A stretch of 64,000 bases of DNA from Pseudoalteromonas gelatinilytica (GTDB taxonomy: Bacteria; Pseudomonadota; Gammaproteobacteria; Enterobacterales; Alteromonadaceae): assembly GCF_001641615.1 (NCBI RefSeq), contig NZ_LRRU01000002.1:80180-144179 (forward strand). Reading direction: 5' to 3'. Below are positions 36,792 through 46,285 of this stretch, one piece after another; position 1 is the first letter of the stretch, and every line of letters starts with the position of its first letter. The position numbers were made by a program, and so were the translations under genes. The notes below the pieces were generated by a model. It made no database searches. It saw nothing but the letters and a program-made list of their open reading frames with translations, and had not been told where the DNA came from.

Positions 36792-38972
36792 ATGCACTTT
36801 GTAGAAGTTGCCATAAAAGTCCCTTTACAGCGTACCTTCGATTATAAAGTTGAACAGCTGCTGCATAGCCCTGAGTTAAAGCCTGGCATGCGCGTTCGAG
36901 TGCCATTTGGTAGTCAAAAAAAGGTCGCGGTGGTCCTAGCATTAAAAACATCAACAGATGTACCTGCTGACAAAATAAAGCCGATTATCGATATCATAGA
37001 CGAGACCCCAGTTTTATCGACTCAGCATTTAGCACTACTGAAATTTACTGCTCGTTACTACTGTTATCCATTGGGCGAGACCATTCATACAGCGCTTCCG
37101 GCTGCATTAAGACAAGGCGAATGCCCAGATAAAACCAGCATTAATATGGTTGAATTAACTGATAAAGGGGCAAAACTTCCGTCACTAAAAGCAAAAACCC
37201 AGTTAAGTTTATTAAAGCAGTTAGCCGAATCGGGCAAGTCATCGGTTACCGAATTAAAAGCACTTGGATTTACAAAAAAAACCATCGATAGCCTGCTCGA
37301 TAAAGAACTAATCACCCAGTTTATCGAGCATGATAATCAGTGGCAGCAGCGCGCGCCAACGGTGGGTGACAAACCCGTCCTTAATAAAGAACAAGCTGTT
37401 GCTTGTACCAGCATTAATCAAGCCAGCGGATTTACTAGCTTTTTACTTGAAGGTGTCACCGGTAGTGGTAAAACCGAAGTTTACTTACAATGCCTTGAAG
37501 AAGTACTTAAAAAAGGCCAACAAGCCTTAGTATTAGTGCCTGAAATTGGCTTAACGCCACAAACGGTCAACCGTTTTCGTCGCCGCTTTCCCGATACCCC
37601 CATTATGCTGTGGCACTCAGCTCTAACAGATAACGAACGCTTACAAACTTGGCGATTCTGTGAAAAAGGCAGCTGTGCCATAGTGATCGGCACACGTTCG
37701 AGTATTTTCTTACCTTTTTTATCACTTGGTATGATCATTGTTGATGAAGAGCACGACAGCTCATTTAAGCAGCAAGACACATTACGTTATCATGCCAGAG
37801 ATTTAGCCGCTTATAGAGCATATCAGCATAATATCCCGCTGGTTTTAGGCAGTGCCACGCCAGCACTTGAAACCTTACATAAAGCAATAAATAACAAATA
37901 CCAGTTATTGAGTCTTACTGAGCGGGCCCAAACCAGCACAGCTAACCAGTTCCAATTAATGGACATGAAAGGGCAACCTGAGCAAGCAGGTATTGCCCAT
38001 GCTAGCCTCGCCTATATGCGCCAGCATTTAGAACGTGGTAAGCAAGTGATGGTGTTTTTAAACCGTCGCGGTTTTTCACCTACTCTTATATGTCATGAGT
38101 GTGGTTGGCTAAGTGAGTGCTCACGTTGTAGCACCAGTGCAACCTTTCATAAAGCCATTGGCCAGATGATATGTCATCACTGCGGTGAGCAACATCAAGT
38201 GCCTCATCAGTGCCCTGATTGCGGTAGCACACAGATTTTCCCTAATGGTAAAGGCACAGAGCAAATCGAAGAGTTTTTAACGCAAACCTTCCCTGATATT
38301 CCAATTAGTCGTATCGACCGAGATTCAACTCGTCGTAAAGGCAGCTTAGAAAAAGCCCTTGATGATATCAATCAAGGCGGTGCCCGCATTCTTGTTGGTA
38401 CGCAAATGTTAGCAAAAGGCCACCACTTTGCTGATGTTAGCCTTGTTTTGATCTTAGATGTCGACAGTGGTTTATATTCATGCGACTTTCGTGCAACCGA
38501 GCATTTAGCGCAACTTGTCACGCAGGTGGCTGGTCGTGCTGGTCGCAGTGGTGAACCTGGGCAAGTATTATTACAAACGCACTTTCCTGAGCACCCGCTA
38601 CTGCAAGACTTAGTAAACAATGGCTATCAGGATTTTGCCCGCTATGCACTGACAGAACGAGAAGATGCCCAACTACCTCCAATCACCAATATGGCCATTG
38701 TGCGTGCAGAAGGGCATAACATTAATCAAGTGGTGGATTTTTTAACTGATTTGGTTCCTGTCCAGAACATATCTGGTATACAATTGCTCGGTCCGATACC
38801 TGCGCCACTGGAACGTGTGGCAGGTAAATATCGCTTTCAATTACATATTCAGGCGCAGGAACGCTCCCACTTACACCAATATTTAGCGCAAATGGTCGAC
38901 TATATAAGCACCAGTAAATTAGCGCAAAAGGTGCGTTGGAGCTTAGATGTTGATCCTATAGATATGATTTAA
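36792..38972 (+). CDS. priA: Primosomal helicase PriA
   Basis: 726 residues. N-terminal 3'-DNA-binding domain (VEVAIKVPLQRTFDYKV). Superfamily 2 helicase motifs: Walker A LEGVTGSGKTEVY, DEEH in IIVDEEHDSSFKQQD, GSATPALET, GTQMLAKGHHF and QVAGRAGR. The zinc cluster CHECGWLSECSRCS...CHHCG...CPDCG is inserted between the helicase lobes. Restarts stalled forks by loading DnaB and binds the SSB tail. Followed by ftsN after 16 bp. Confidence 0.97.
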   Translation: MHFVEVAIKVPLQRTFDYKVEQLLHSPELKPGMRVRVPFGSQKKVAVVLALKTSTDVPADKIKPIIDIIDETPVLSTQHLALLKFTARYYCYPLGETIHTALPAALRQGECPDKTSINMVELTDKGAKLPSLKAKTQLSLLKQLAESGKSSVTELKALGFTKKTIDSLLDKELITQFIEHDNQWQQRAPTVGDKPVLNKEQAVACTSINQASGFTSFLLEGVTGSGKTEVYLQCLEEVLKKGQQALVLVPEIGLTPQTVNRFRRRFPDTPIMLWHSALTDNERLQTWRFCEKGSCAIVIGTRSSIFLPFLSLGMIIVDEEHDSSFKQQDTLRYHARDLAAYRAYQHNIPLVLGSATPALETLHKAINNKYQLLSLTERAQTSTANQFQLMDMKGQPEQAGIAHASLAYMRQHLERGKQVMVFLNRRGFSPTLICHECGWLSECSRCSTSATFHKAIGQMICHHCGEQHQVPHQCPDCGSTQIFPNGKGTEQIEEFLTQTFPDIPISRIDRDSTRRKGSLEKALDDINQGGARILVGTQMLAKGHHFADVSLVLILDVDSGLYSCDFRATEHLAQLVTQVAGRAGRSGEPGQVLLQTHFPEHPLLQDLVNNGYQDFARYALTEREDAQLPPITNMAIVRAEGHNINQVVDFLTDLVPVQNISGIQLLGPIPAPLERVAGKYRFQLHIQAQERSHLHQYLAQMVDYISTSKLAQKVRWSLDVDPIDMI

Positions 38973-38988
38973 AGGCCAATTAAGAGTC

Positions 38989-39516
38989 ATGGCACAACAC
39001 GATTACATAAATAAAAAACCAGCAAATCGAAATAATAAAAAACAAGCCCCGGCGAAAAAGCCCTTCCCTGTTCTCCTTGTTTTAATTGCGCTTATTTTAG
39101 TAGGCGGGTTTGGTTATGGCTTGTGGTTTATCAAACACAATGCCGATCCTGAGTTAGTAGAGCAACAAGCAAACCCTACTAAAAAAGAAGAAGAAGTTAT
39201 TCCACTCCCTGAGCCTCCTGAATTTATTCAGGAAATTAAAGACCACGAAGTTCAGGTTGAAGTAAAAGAAATTGAGCAAAAAGGCCCGTATGTAATGCAA
39301 TGCGGCTCTTTTAGAACTATGGATCAGGCACAAGCGCTGAAAGCTAAAATCGCTTTTGCTGGATTAGTCGCTGAAGTTAAACGCACCGAAGGCAGTAATG
39401 GTACGTGGTATAAAGTGCGCTTAGGCCCATACGAAACCAAACGTATGGCCGAAAGTGATAAGAATAAACTTAAACGTATCAAAATAATGGGCTGCGGAAT
39501 TTGGCTTTGGACTTGA
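38989..39516 (+). CDS. ftsN: FtsN-like SPOR-domain division protein
   Basis: 175 residues. A short basic cytoplasmic head, one transmembrane helix (about 27-48, FPVLLVLIALILVGGFGYGLWF), a brief Glu/Pro-rich linker and a C-terminal SPOR domain (about 100-175: GPYVMQCGSFRTMDQAQALKAKIAFAGL, WYKVRLGPYETKRMAES). The position priA-ftsN-hslVU matches E. coli. Much shorter than E. coli FtsN (319), mainly through a reduced periplasmic linker. Late divisome protein that activates septal peptidoglycan synthesis. Confidence 0.87.
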   Translation: MAQHDYINKKPANRNNKKQAPAKKPFPVLLVLIALILVGGFGYGLWFIKHNADPELVEQQANPTKKEEEVIPLPEPPEFIQEIKDHEVQVEVKEIEQKGPYVMQCGSFRTMDQAQALKAKIAFAGLVAEVKRTEGSNGTWYKVRLGPYETKRMAESDKNKLKRIKIMGCGIWLWT

Positions 39517-39537
39517 TTTTAGTTCATTCACCCATAT
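39512..39537 (+). promoter_or_regulatory. Sigma-32 heat-shock promoter of hslVU
   Basis: CTTGAT (39512-39517), 12 bp, ACCCATAT (39530-39537). The sigma-32 consensus is CTTGAA, 13-17 bp, CCCCATNT, so -35 matches 5 of 6 and -10 matches 7 of 8, with spacing one base short. The -35 overlaps the ftsN stop codon. Confidence 0.7.
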
Positions 39538-39542
39538 AAACA

Positions 39543-39589
39543 CCTCATCAATCGCTTTTTACGAGCGGCCTTGCCGCTCGATGATGAGG
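39543..39589 (+). promoter_or_regulatory. hslV 5' leader structure masking the ribosome-binding site
   Basis: Inner stem CGAGCGGC/GCCGCTCG (39562-39569 with 39573-39580) with a 3-nt apex. Outer stem CCTCATCA (39543-39550) pairs perfectly with TGATGAGG (39582-39589). The outer 3' strand contains GAGG, the Shine-Dalgarno for the ATG at 39597. The leader of a heat-shock operon could thus be temperature sensitive; folding has not been computed. Confidence 0.55.
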
Positions 39590-39596
39590 AATAATC

Positions 39597-40115
39597 ATGA
39601 CCACTATTGTAAGTGTACGCCGCGACGACAAGGTCGTTATTGGTGGCGACGGCCAAGTTTCACTTGGTAACACCGTAATGAAGGGCAACGCCCGCAAAGT
39701 TCGACGTCTTTATAATGGCAAAGTAATCGCTGGTTTTGCTGGCGGTACTGCTGATGCCTTCACCCTTTTCGAACGATTTGAAAGCAAATTAGAAATGCAC
39801 CAAGGCAACTTAACCAAGGCTGCCGTTGAAATGGCTAAAGATTGGCGTAGTGATCGTGCACTTAGAAAGCTCGAAGCACTACTCGCGGTAGCTGACGAAA
39901 CCGCTTCATTGATCATCACAGGTAACGGTGATGTTGTGCAGCCAGAAAACGACCTTATTGCGATTGGCAGTGGTGGTAACTTCGCACAATCAGCAGCTAC
40001 AGCGCTGCTAGAAAACACCGACCTAAGTGCACGTGAAATTGTAGAGAAAAGCCTTACTATTGCCGGCAACATCTGCGTATTCACGAATAATTTCCAAACT
40101 ATTGAAGAATTGTAA
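39597..40115 (+). CDS. hslV: ATP-dependent protease peptidase subunit HslV (ClpQ)
   Basis: 172 residues. After removal of Met1 the N-terminal threonine ([24 protein letters not shown]) is the proteasome-like nucleophile; conserved K29-equivalent [21 protein letters not shown]. The C-terminus QTIEEL docks in HslU. Forms a double hexamer degrading unfolded or regulatory proteins such as SulA-type substrates. It is 11 bp before hslU, with the promoter and leader described above. Confidence 0.98.
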   Translation: MTTIVSVRRDDKVVIGGDGQVSLGNTVMKGNARKVRRLYNGKVIAGFAGGTADAFTLFERFESKLEMHQGNLTKAAVEMAKDWRSDRALRKLEALLAVADETASLIITGNGDVVQPENDLIAIGSGGNFAQSAATALLENTDLSAREIVEKSLTIAGNICVFTNNFQTIEEL

Positions 40116-40126
40116 TAGGAACTGCC

Positions 40127-41455
40127 ATGTCTGAGATGACACCAAGAGAAATCGTTCACGAGCTAGATCAACACATTATTGGCCAAGCTAAAGCTAAAAA
40201 AGCAGTTTCAATCGCGCTACGTAATCGCTGGCGCCGTATGCAACTAAGCGACGAGCTACGCGCCGAAGTAACACCAAAAAACATTTTAATGATTGGTCCT
40301 ACTGGTGTGGGTAAAACAGAAATTGCTCGTCGCCTTGCAAAACTTGCTAATGCGCCTTTCATTAAAGTTGAAGCAACAAAGTTCACTGAAGTGGGCTATG
40401 TTGGTAAAGAAGTTGAGACTATCATTCGTGATTTAGTTGATATCTCAATTAAAATGACTCGTGAACAGCAAACCAAAAAATTTAAACACCGCGCTGAAGA
40501 AGCGGCAGAAGAGCGTATTCTAGATGCCCTTTTACCACCAGCACGCGATACATTTGGTGAGTCAAAAACAGAAGAGAACTCTTCAACTCGTCAAACATTC
40601 CGTAAAAAATTACGTGAAGGCCAATTAGACGATAAAGAAATCGATATCGATGTTGCACAAGCTCAACCTAATGTCGAGATCATGGCTCCGCCTGGAATGG
40701 AAGAAATGACCAACCAGCTACAGAGCATGTTCCAAAACATGGGTGGCGATAAGCGCAGCAAGCGAAAGCTAAAGATCAAAGAAGCCTTCAAACTATTAGT
40801 TGAAGAAGAAGCAGCAAAACTTGTTAACCCTGAAGAGTTAAAAGAGCAAGCTATCTTCGCTGTAGAACAAAACGGTATCGTGTTTATCGATGAGATCGAT
40901 AAAATCTGTAAACGTGGTGAAGCGTCTGGTCCAGATGTGAGCCGCGAAGGTGTTCAGCGCGACTTACTACCATTAATCGAAGGCTCAACAGTGAGCACTA
41001 AACACGGTATGGTTAAAACAGATCACATGTTGTTTATTGCATCTGGCGCATTCCAAATGGCAAAACCATCAGACATGATCCCTGAGCTGCAAGGTCGTTT
41101 ACCAATTCGCGTTGAGCTTGAAGCACTTACTGCTGATGACTTTAAGCGTATCTTAACAGAGCCTCATGCTTCATTAACTGAGCAACAACGTGAGCTGTTA
41201 AAAACAGAACAAGTTGACGTTGAGTTCACCGATGATGCAATTGAACGTATCGCAAAAGCGGCTTGGCAAGTAAATGAAAAAACCGAAAACATCGGTGCAC
41301 GTCGTTTACATACAGTGATGGAAAAACTAATGGAAGAAATTTCATTTGATGCCTCAGAAAAAGCAGGCACAACACTGACTATTGATGCCAACTACGTTGA
41401 ACAGCACTTAGGTGCCCTTGTTGAAGATGAAGACTTAAGTCGCTTCATTCTTTAA
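40127..41455 (+). CDS. hslU: ATP-dependent protease ATPase subunit HslU (ClpY)
   Basis: 442 residues. Walker [23 protein letters not shown], pore loop [14 protein letters not shown], the I domain (about 110-240), Walker [16 protein letters not shown], sensor 1 [15 protein letters not shown], and sensor 2 [12 protein letters not shown]. The C-terminus LSRFIL is the HslV-activating tail. AAA+ unfoldase of the HslUV protease. The operon ends at the strong hairpin at 41471. Confidence 0.98.
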   Translation: MSEMTPREIVHELDQHIIGQAKAKKAVSIALRNRWRRMQLSDELRAEVTPKNILMIGPTGVGKTEIARRLAKLANAPFIKVEATKFTEVGYVGKEVETIIRDLVDISIKMTREQQTKKFKHRAEEAAEERILDALLPPARDTFGESKTEENSSTRQTFRKKLREGQLDDKEIDIDVAQAQPNVEIMAPPGMEEMTNQLQSMFQNMGGDKRSKRKLKIKEAFKLLVEEEAAKLVNPEELKEQAIFAVEQNGIVFIDEIDKICKRGEASGPDVSREGVQRDLLPLIEGSTVSTKHGMVKTDHMLFIASGAFQMAKPSDMIPELQGRLPIRVELEALTADDFKRILTEPHASLTEQQRELLKTEQVDVEFTDDAIERIAKAAWQVNEKTENIGARRLHTVMEKLMEEISFDASEKAGTTLTIDANYVEQHLGALVEDEDLSRFIL

Positions 41456-41470
41456 TCAACAAATTAGCGT

Positions 41471-41508
41471 TATACTAAAAAGCCTCCAATTGGAGGCTTT
41501 TTAGTATA
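41471..41508. terminator. hslVU terminator
   Basis: A perfect 17-bp inverted repeat (41471-41487 with 41492-41508), AATT loop, with AAAAAGCCTCC/GGAGGCTTTTT core. Confidence 0.92.
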
Positions 41509-41531
41509 TAAATCGTGGATTCGAGGCTCAC

Positions 41532-41906
41532 ATGAAAGAAGTCACTAAAGTGCATTATCACAGCGTTAGTAAAGTATTAGATGTTCATTTTGATGATCAG
41601 GCTATTGCCCAATTTAGTGCTGAATTTTTGCGTGTTCACTCACCGTCTGCAGAAGTGCAAGGTCATGGTAATGAACCAATGAAACTCGTACTTGGTAAGC
41701 AACACGTAGGAATTAGCAAGATTGAGCCGGTTGGTCATTATGCAATTCGATTAGTGTTTAGCGATAATCATAATAGTGGCTTATTCAGCTGGCACTATTT
41801 AAGTGAGCTGCAAGCTAACCATGATGAGCTTTGGCAGCAATACCAAACAAGAGTCTCAGAATACGAAGCAAGCAAAGACAGCGTGCCTATTAAGTTTGTG
41901 CCTTGA
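41532..41906 (+). CDS. DUF971 / GBBH-like N-terminal domain protein
   Basis: 124 residues. KVLDVHFDDQAIAQFSAEFLRVHSPSAEVQGHG, KHVGISKIEPVGHYAIRLVFSDNHNSGLFSWHYLSELQ match the DUF971 fold, which is also the N-terminal domain of gamma-butyrobetaine hydroxylases and occurs near iron-sulfur proteins. Its role here is unknown. It often follows hslVU in gammaproteobacteria, but here a terminator lies between them, so it needs its own promoter or read-through. Confidence 0.85.
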   Translation: MKEVTKVHYHSVSKVLDVHFDDQAIAQFSAEFLRVHSPSAEVQGHGNEPMKLVLGKQHVGISKIEPVGHYAIRLVFSDNHNSGLFSWHYLSELQANHDELWQQYQTRVSEYEASKDSVPIKFVP

Positions 41907-41943
41907 TATCTTGTCGCGGTGTACACACCCAAGCAACAAAAAA

Positions 41944-41971
41944 AGCGCGATGACGAAATCGTCACCGCGCT
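41944..41971. terminator. Terminator between convergent DUF971 gene and HBM-MCP
   Basis: Stem AGCGCGATGACG/CGTCACCGCGCT with one A-C mismatch and an AAAT loop; A-run on one side, T-rich on the other. Confidence 0.75.
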
Positions 41972-42000
41972 CTATTTATATATAAAGTATCAAGTAATTA

Positions 42001-43881
42001 TTAAACTTTAAACTTATCGATTGCCTGATAGAGCACACGTGCTTGCTCAGACACCTCTTCGCTGGTTTGTGCATTGGTTGCCGCGTGACCCGATGCTTCT
42101 TGCGCAATATCACGAATACGTACCACGTTTTTATTCACCTCTGAGGCCACCTGGCTTTGCTCATCAATCGCTGTGGCAATATGGGTACTCATATCCATAA
42201 TGGTTTGTACATCTTCGGTGATTGAGCGAAGCAGTTCACCCGCTTTACTTGCCTGTGCCGCACTTTCACCACCTTGCGTACGACATTGCTGCATAATACT
42301 CACTACTTCTTGCGTACGGCCTTGTAAGGTCGAAATAATGCTCTCAATCTCTTGCGTTGAATCTTGGGTACGCTGCGCAAGTGAGCGAACTTCATCTGCT
42401 ACTACCGCAAAGCCACGGCCTTGTTCACCAGCACGCGCCGCCTCAATGGCCGCATTGAGTGCCAGTAAGTTTGTTTGCTCAGCAATACCACGAATAACAT
42501 CAAGGACAGAGCCAATGGTTTCAGCGTCTTTTTCTAACTGCGACACCACACTTGACGCATTACCCAGTGAATCTGATAAGTGATTAATTTGCACCACCGT
42601 TGATTCAACCTCAGAACGACCTTGCTGCGCACTTAAGTTAGTCGACTCAGCTTTTTTCGCTGCGGCTTCAGTATTGTGCGAGATATCCTGAATCGTCGCC
42701 TGCATTTCGGTGGCTGCTGTGGCAACCATATCCGCTTCATGAAGCTGCTCTTGCATACCAGAGCTAGTTGCTGCCGTCGTTTCAGATAGATGCTCTGTTG
42801 CCACGTTCAGGGTACTTAGCGCCGTATTTACTTCATAAATCAGCTTTTTAAAATCACTGATCAAGCTATTAAAGTCGATCGTCATGGTGGTAATTTCATC
42901 TTTACCCGATTGAGTAATCGACATGCTTAAATCATTATTGCGACGAATCTCGTTAATCGTGTGGTATACACGCTCGATAGGCTGAATAATTGAACGGCTG
43001 GTAAAGTACACCAACAGCATTACAATGATACTTGCAATAATGAACACAGCTAGCGCAATCATTTGTGCACGCGATGCACTTGATTCAACAAACGCTTTTG
43101 TTTGTGTAGTCAGCTCTGTAACAATAGCATCACTCATTTCGACACTACGTTTCATTTCACCCAGCGCACCAGATTCTAAGTTAAGGCCCAATGCCACTTG
43201 CGCATCAACTAAGGCTTTAAATTTACTTTGATAAGTCTCAAGCAAACTAAGTAACTGGTTTTCGTAACTTGCATCGAAGCCAGCACTTTTGATCTCTGAT
43301 TGAAAGTTTGTGACTAGCTCATCAAACTTGCCCATATACTTTAAGTCAAAGCGCAGCATAAAGTCTTTTTCTGCTCGGCGAAGCTGTAGCATTAAGGTCA
43401 ATAATTTATAGTTTTCGCGCTCACTTAATAATGTTTCTACTTGATGCACCGCACCACGTAAATCGCCGTATAAGGCATCTTTTGGATGTAAACCAATTTT
43501 CTTTTGTAGTACCACAACCTCATTGAAGTCATCGTAATAAGTTTTCGCAAGGCGTCTAAATTCATTTAGCTTCGATGAATCCATCGACAAATCTTTCACT
43601 AACTCGTCTAGTCGCGCCATTTTATTTTTTAGCTGCGAATACTCTTTCTCAAAAAGCTCTAGGCTGTCGACATCTTTGTAAAACAAAAAGTTTTTTTCAT
43701 GTTTACGCATTGCAAGTTCATGAATGTCGAGCTCCTCCGCATTTTGAATTGTTTCATTGAGCTTTAGCATCATGCGCGACTCAAGGATAATTACACATAG
43801 CATCACAATCATTGCAAGACCAACAACGAGCGCGTTTAACTGCAAACGTCGCTTTATAGTTAAGTTTTGTAATACATTCAT
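42001..43881 (-). CDS. Methyl-accepting chemotaxis protein with HBM sensor domain
   Basis: 626 residues. Transmembrane helices at about 11-30 and 275-297 enclose a large helical periplasmic domain. It contains [16 protein letters not shown] and [20 protein letters not shown], the repeated signatures of the helical bimodular (HBM) sensor, whose known members bind organic acids. HAMP ([15 protein letters not shown]) and signalling tip [38 protein letters not shown] follow. The ligand cannot be inferred. Confidence 0.9.
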   Translation of the reverse strand: MNVLQNLTIKRRLQLNALVVGLAMIVMLCVIILESRMMLKLNETIQNAEELDIHELAMRKHEKNFLFYKDVDSLELFEKEYSQLKNKMARLDELVKDLSMDSSKLNEFRRLAKTYYDDFNEVVVLQKKIGLHPKDALYGDLRGAVHQVETLLSERENYKLLTLMLQLRRAEKDFMLRFDLKYMGKFDELVTNFQSEIKSAGFDASYENQLLSLLETYQSKFKALVDAQVALGLNLESGALGEMKRSVEMSDAIVTELTTQTKAFVESSASRAQMIALAVFIIASIIVMLLVYFTSRSIIQPIERVYHTINEIRRNNDLSMSITQSGKDEITTMTIDFNSLISDFKKLIYEVNTALSTLNVATEHLSETTAATSSGMQEQLHEADMVATAATEMQATIQDISHNTEAAAKKAESTNLSAQQGRSEVESTVVQINHLSDSLGNASSVVSQLEKDAETIGSVLDVIRGIAEQTNLLALNAAIEAARAGEQGRGFAVVADEVRSLAQRTQDSTQEIESIISTLQGRTQEVVSIMQQCRTQGGESAAQASKAGELLRSITEDVQTIMDMSTHIATAIDEQSQVASEVNKNVVRIRDIAQEASGHAATNAQTSEEVSEQARVLYQAIDKFKV

Positions 43882-43987
43882 TCAAAGTGCCCTATAGAAA
43901 CATGCATTTAAAAGTATAGCTAAACTATTTAAAGCAGCTAATAAAAAGTGGTTAAACTTGCCGCGCATTTTCCAATATAAGGTACTT

Positions 43988-45037
43988 TTAAACAATCAGT
44001 TTTTGTTCTAAATCAACCTGTTGCCATAGGTGTTTATGCAATTTATCCAGCTTTTCCCATTGCTTTTTTTGCAACCAATCAACCAAAGGTGCTGGATCGC
44101 TCGGAAAATTCAGTTTTTTGTTCTGTGGCGATTGCAACCAATCATCCATCGCATTAGGGTTTAAATAGCTCATCACATGGGCTGCTCCCATCGACAAGAG
44201 CGTCTGTGCATTAATCCCCTGCTCAAACTGTTTACCAAGTGGTTTTAACAATAACTTTTTACCAAGCTGCAATGCTTCACTCGCAAGTTCAAATCCAGCA
44301 TTGCCAATTACACCACCGGCATTAGCGAGATCATTTAAAAAGCCAACGCGTGAAGGTGCTCGAAGGTGAATATTTCCGATGGAGCAATCCTGCGCATCTG
44401 GGTGATAACAGTAAAACTCTCGTTCAGGAAAATCTTTTAAATACTCAACCACACTGTCTAGATTCTCAAAAGGTAGATACACCAATACCTTATTTTCGAC
44501 CATTACCGGGTTATCATGATGATGGTTTGCAATAAATGGCGGAATAATGTTTTCTGCATAAGGCTGCCAATGCACCCCCAAATAAACACTCGCTGGCGCA
44601 TAATTACGGATCAGCGCACGGCGAAAGAAAGCTCGGCCAAACATTGGTACTTTATCAGATAAAAATGCTGCTTGATGGCTCATACCAATAACAGGGATAC
44701 CTTGCTGTTTAGCTGCCCACGCAGTAATTGGCTCAAAGTCATTAAACACCAAGTCATAGTGACGTAAATCAAGGTTTTTTATATCTTTAATTAGCTGAAG
44801 TGGGCGCGCATTCTTTAACGTTTTAAAGCTATCAACTTGCCCCGATTTGCTGGTAAACGACAAGCCTCGAAAAGCTCGGTAATCGGCAAAGTCATCCATA
44901 TCAAAGTAGTCTTGCTCTTTACGACCCGAAAACACATAGTCAACATCAACTCCCAATGCTTTAAAAGTCGTTGCCATCACGCGTGCTCGAGTAATATGGC
45001 CATTACCCGTGCCTTGAATACCGTACAAAATTCTCAT
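43988..45037 (-). CDS. MJ1255/VC2487-type glycosyltransferase-like protein
   Basis: 349 residues from ATG 45037. Start MRILYGIQGTGNGHITRARVMATTFKALG is characteristic of this family, which resembles MurG/UGT GT-B folds. The C-terminal domain carries the donor-site loop GGVIGNAGFELASEALQLGKKLLLKPLGKQFEQGINA. Substrate and acceptor unknown. The start codon overlaps the stop of the PAP2 gene by ATGA, so the two are translationally coupled and probably act on the same lipid-linked substrate (inference). Confidence 0.8.
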   Translation of the reverse strand: MRILYGIQGTGNGHITRARVMATTFKALGVDVDYVFSGRKEQDYFDMDDFADYRAFRGLSFTSKSGQVDSFKTLKNARPLQLIKDIKNLDLRHYDLVFNDFEPITAWAAKQQGIPVIGMSHQAAFLSDKVPMFGRAFFRRALIRNYAPASVYLGVHWQPYAENIIPPFIANHHHDNPVMVENKVLVYLPFENLDSVVEYLKDFPEREFYCYHPDAQDCSIGNIHLRAPSRVGFLNDLANAGGVIGNAGFELASEALQLGKKLLLKPLGKQFEQGINAQTLLSMGAAHVMSYLNPNAMDDWLQSPQNKKLNFPSDPAPLVDWLQKKQWEKLDKLHKHLWQQVDLEQKLIV

Positions 45038-45570
45038 ATAGATTCCACCACCATCACTGCTAATACCGCACAACTTGATCCCATCACCGCGCCAATCACT
45101 ACATCAGCGGGGTAATGCACACCAATAATCACCCTTGAAGCCGCCACCCCAGATGCCCACATCAACCACAGCACAGCAAATTCAGGAAAGTACATAGTCA
45201 AAATAGTCGCCACCACAAACGCTCCTGCACTATGCCCCGACGGTAAGCTAAACTGATCGCTCGGCACTAAATAAGCACCTTGTACTAAGCAGTCGCAAGG
45301 TCTAACCCGCGCGATGCGCTTTTTAGCGAGAAAGTAAATAGGCCGCTCAATAGCAAAGCCCACCAAAATACTCATCGCCAGTTGTTGGAAATGCAGTTGC
45401 TCGGTAAACCACCAAAAACCAAGAAACAACACCACGTAAAGTCCACCATCACCGCTTTTAGATAACCCAAGCGCTGATCTTCTAAGCCAAATTGGCGAAG
45501 CATCGTTAAACACGCTTAAAAACAGCTGTTCATCCACTTTGGCCAATTTAGTAAGTATGTTGTTTGCCAT
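45034..45570 (-). CDS. PAP2-family membrane phosphatase
   Basis: 178 residues with about five membrane segments. Acid phosphatase motifs: KKRIARVRP (KX6RP), PSGHSAGAF and SRVIIGVHYPADVVIGA (SRX5HX3D) are intact. Such enzymes dephosphorylate undecaprenyl pyrophosphate, phosphatidate or phosphatidylglycerophosphate. Coupling to a glycosyltransferase gene favours a cell-envelope glycolipid role. Confidence 0.9.
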   Translation of the reverse strand: MANNILTKLAKVDEQLFLSVFNDASPIWLRRSALGLSKSGDGGLYVVLFLGFWWFTEQLHFQQLAMSILVGFAIERPIYFLAKKRIARVRPCDCLVQGAYLVPSDQFSLPSGHSAGAFVVATILTMYFPEFAVLWLMWASGVAASRVIIGVHYPADVVIGAVMGSSCAVLAVMVVESI

Positions 45571-45782
45571 GGTGAGCTCCTTGTCATACTTTGCGTCTAA
45601 TTTTTATACTTATCTCAGCTTAGGTGCTAAAAATAACAATTAGGTGACGCTTTTGAGACACTAATGTTGCGGTAACGAAATTCCTTTGATTTAAACCAAT
45701 AATCCGCTATTAAGTCGTTGTTATTGAGTTGTATCAGGGTATACTGAGTACTAAACAGACAGTCTCTTTAGAGGATGAAAAA

Positions 45783-46280
45783 ATGGATTACAGCACTTCT
45801 GATTTATGCGACCACTTTGCAGATGTGGTTGATGTGCTCGAACCTATGTTTATCAATTTTGGTGGACGCCCAAGCTTTAGTGGTCGAGTAAAAACCGTTA
45901 AATGTTTTGAAAATAACGAGCTGATCCGCGAAATTTTATCAACTGATGGCACCGATAGCGTGTTATTGATTGACGGTGGTGGTTCAACCCGACGTGCCCT
46001 AATTGATATTGAGCTGGCTGAAATCGCATTAGAAAACAACTGGCAAGGCATTATCGTTTACGGTGCCATTCGCCATGTTGATGAGCTTGAAGAACTAGAC
46101 TTAGGCATTCAAGCAATCGCCTCTATTCCTGTTGCTGCCGATAGCGAAGGCGCAGGTGAAGATGGCATTGGCGTTAACTTCGCAGGCGTTTCTTTCTTTG
46201 ATGACGACTTTGTTTACGCTGATAGCACCGGTATTATATTATCTGCTGAAGAATTAGAGTTAGAAATAATAGAAGACTAA
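45783..46280 (+). CDS. rraA: Ribonuclease E inhibitor RraA-like protein
   Basis: 165 residues from ATG 45783, chosen because GAGGATGAAAAA precedes it; the frame is open 18 codons further upstream. [45 protein letters not shown] and [43 protein letters not shown] match RraA. In E. coli RraA binds RNase E and slows mRNA decay; the fold is shared with oxaloacetate/HMG aldolases. Followed 6 bp later by hutG, an unusual pairing. Confidence 0.93.
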   Translation: MDYSTSDLCDHFADVVDVLEPMFINFGGRPSFSGRVKTVKCFENNELIREILSTDGTDSVLLIDGGGSTRRALIDIELAEIALENNWQGIIVYGAIRHVDELEELDLGIQAIASIPVAADSEGAGEDGIGVNFAGVSFFDDDFVYADSTGIILSAEELELEIIED

Positions 46281-46285
46281 TCTCG

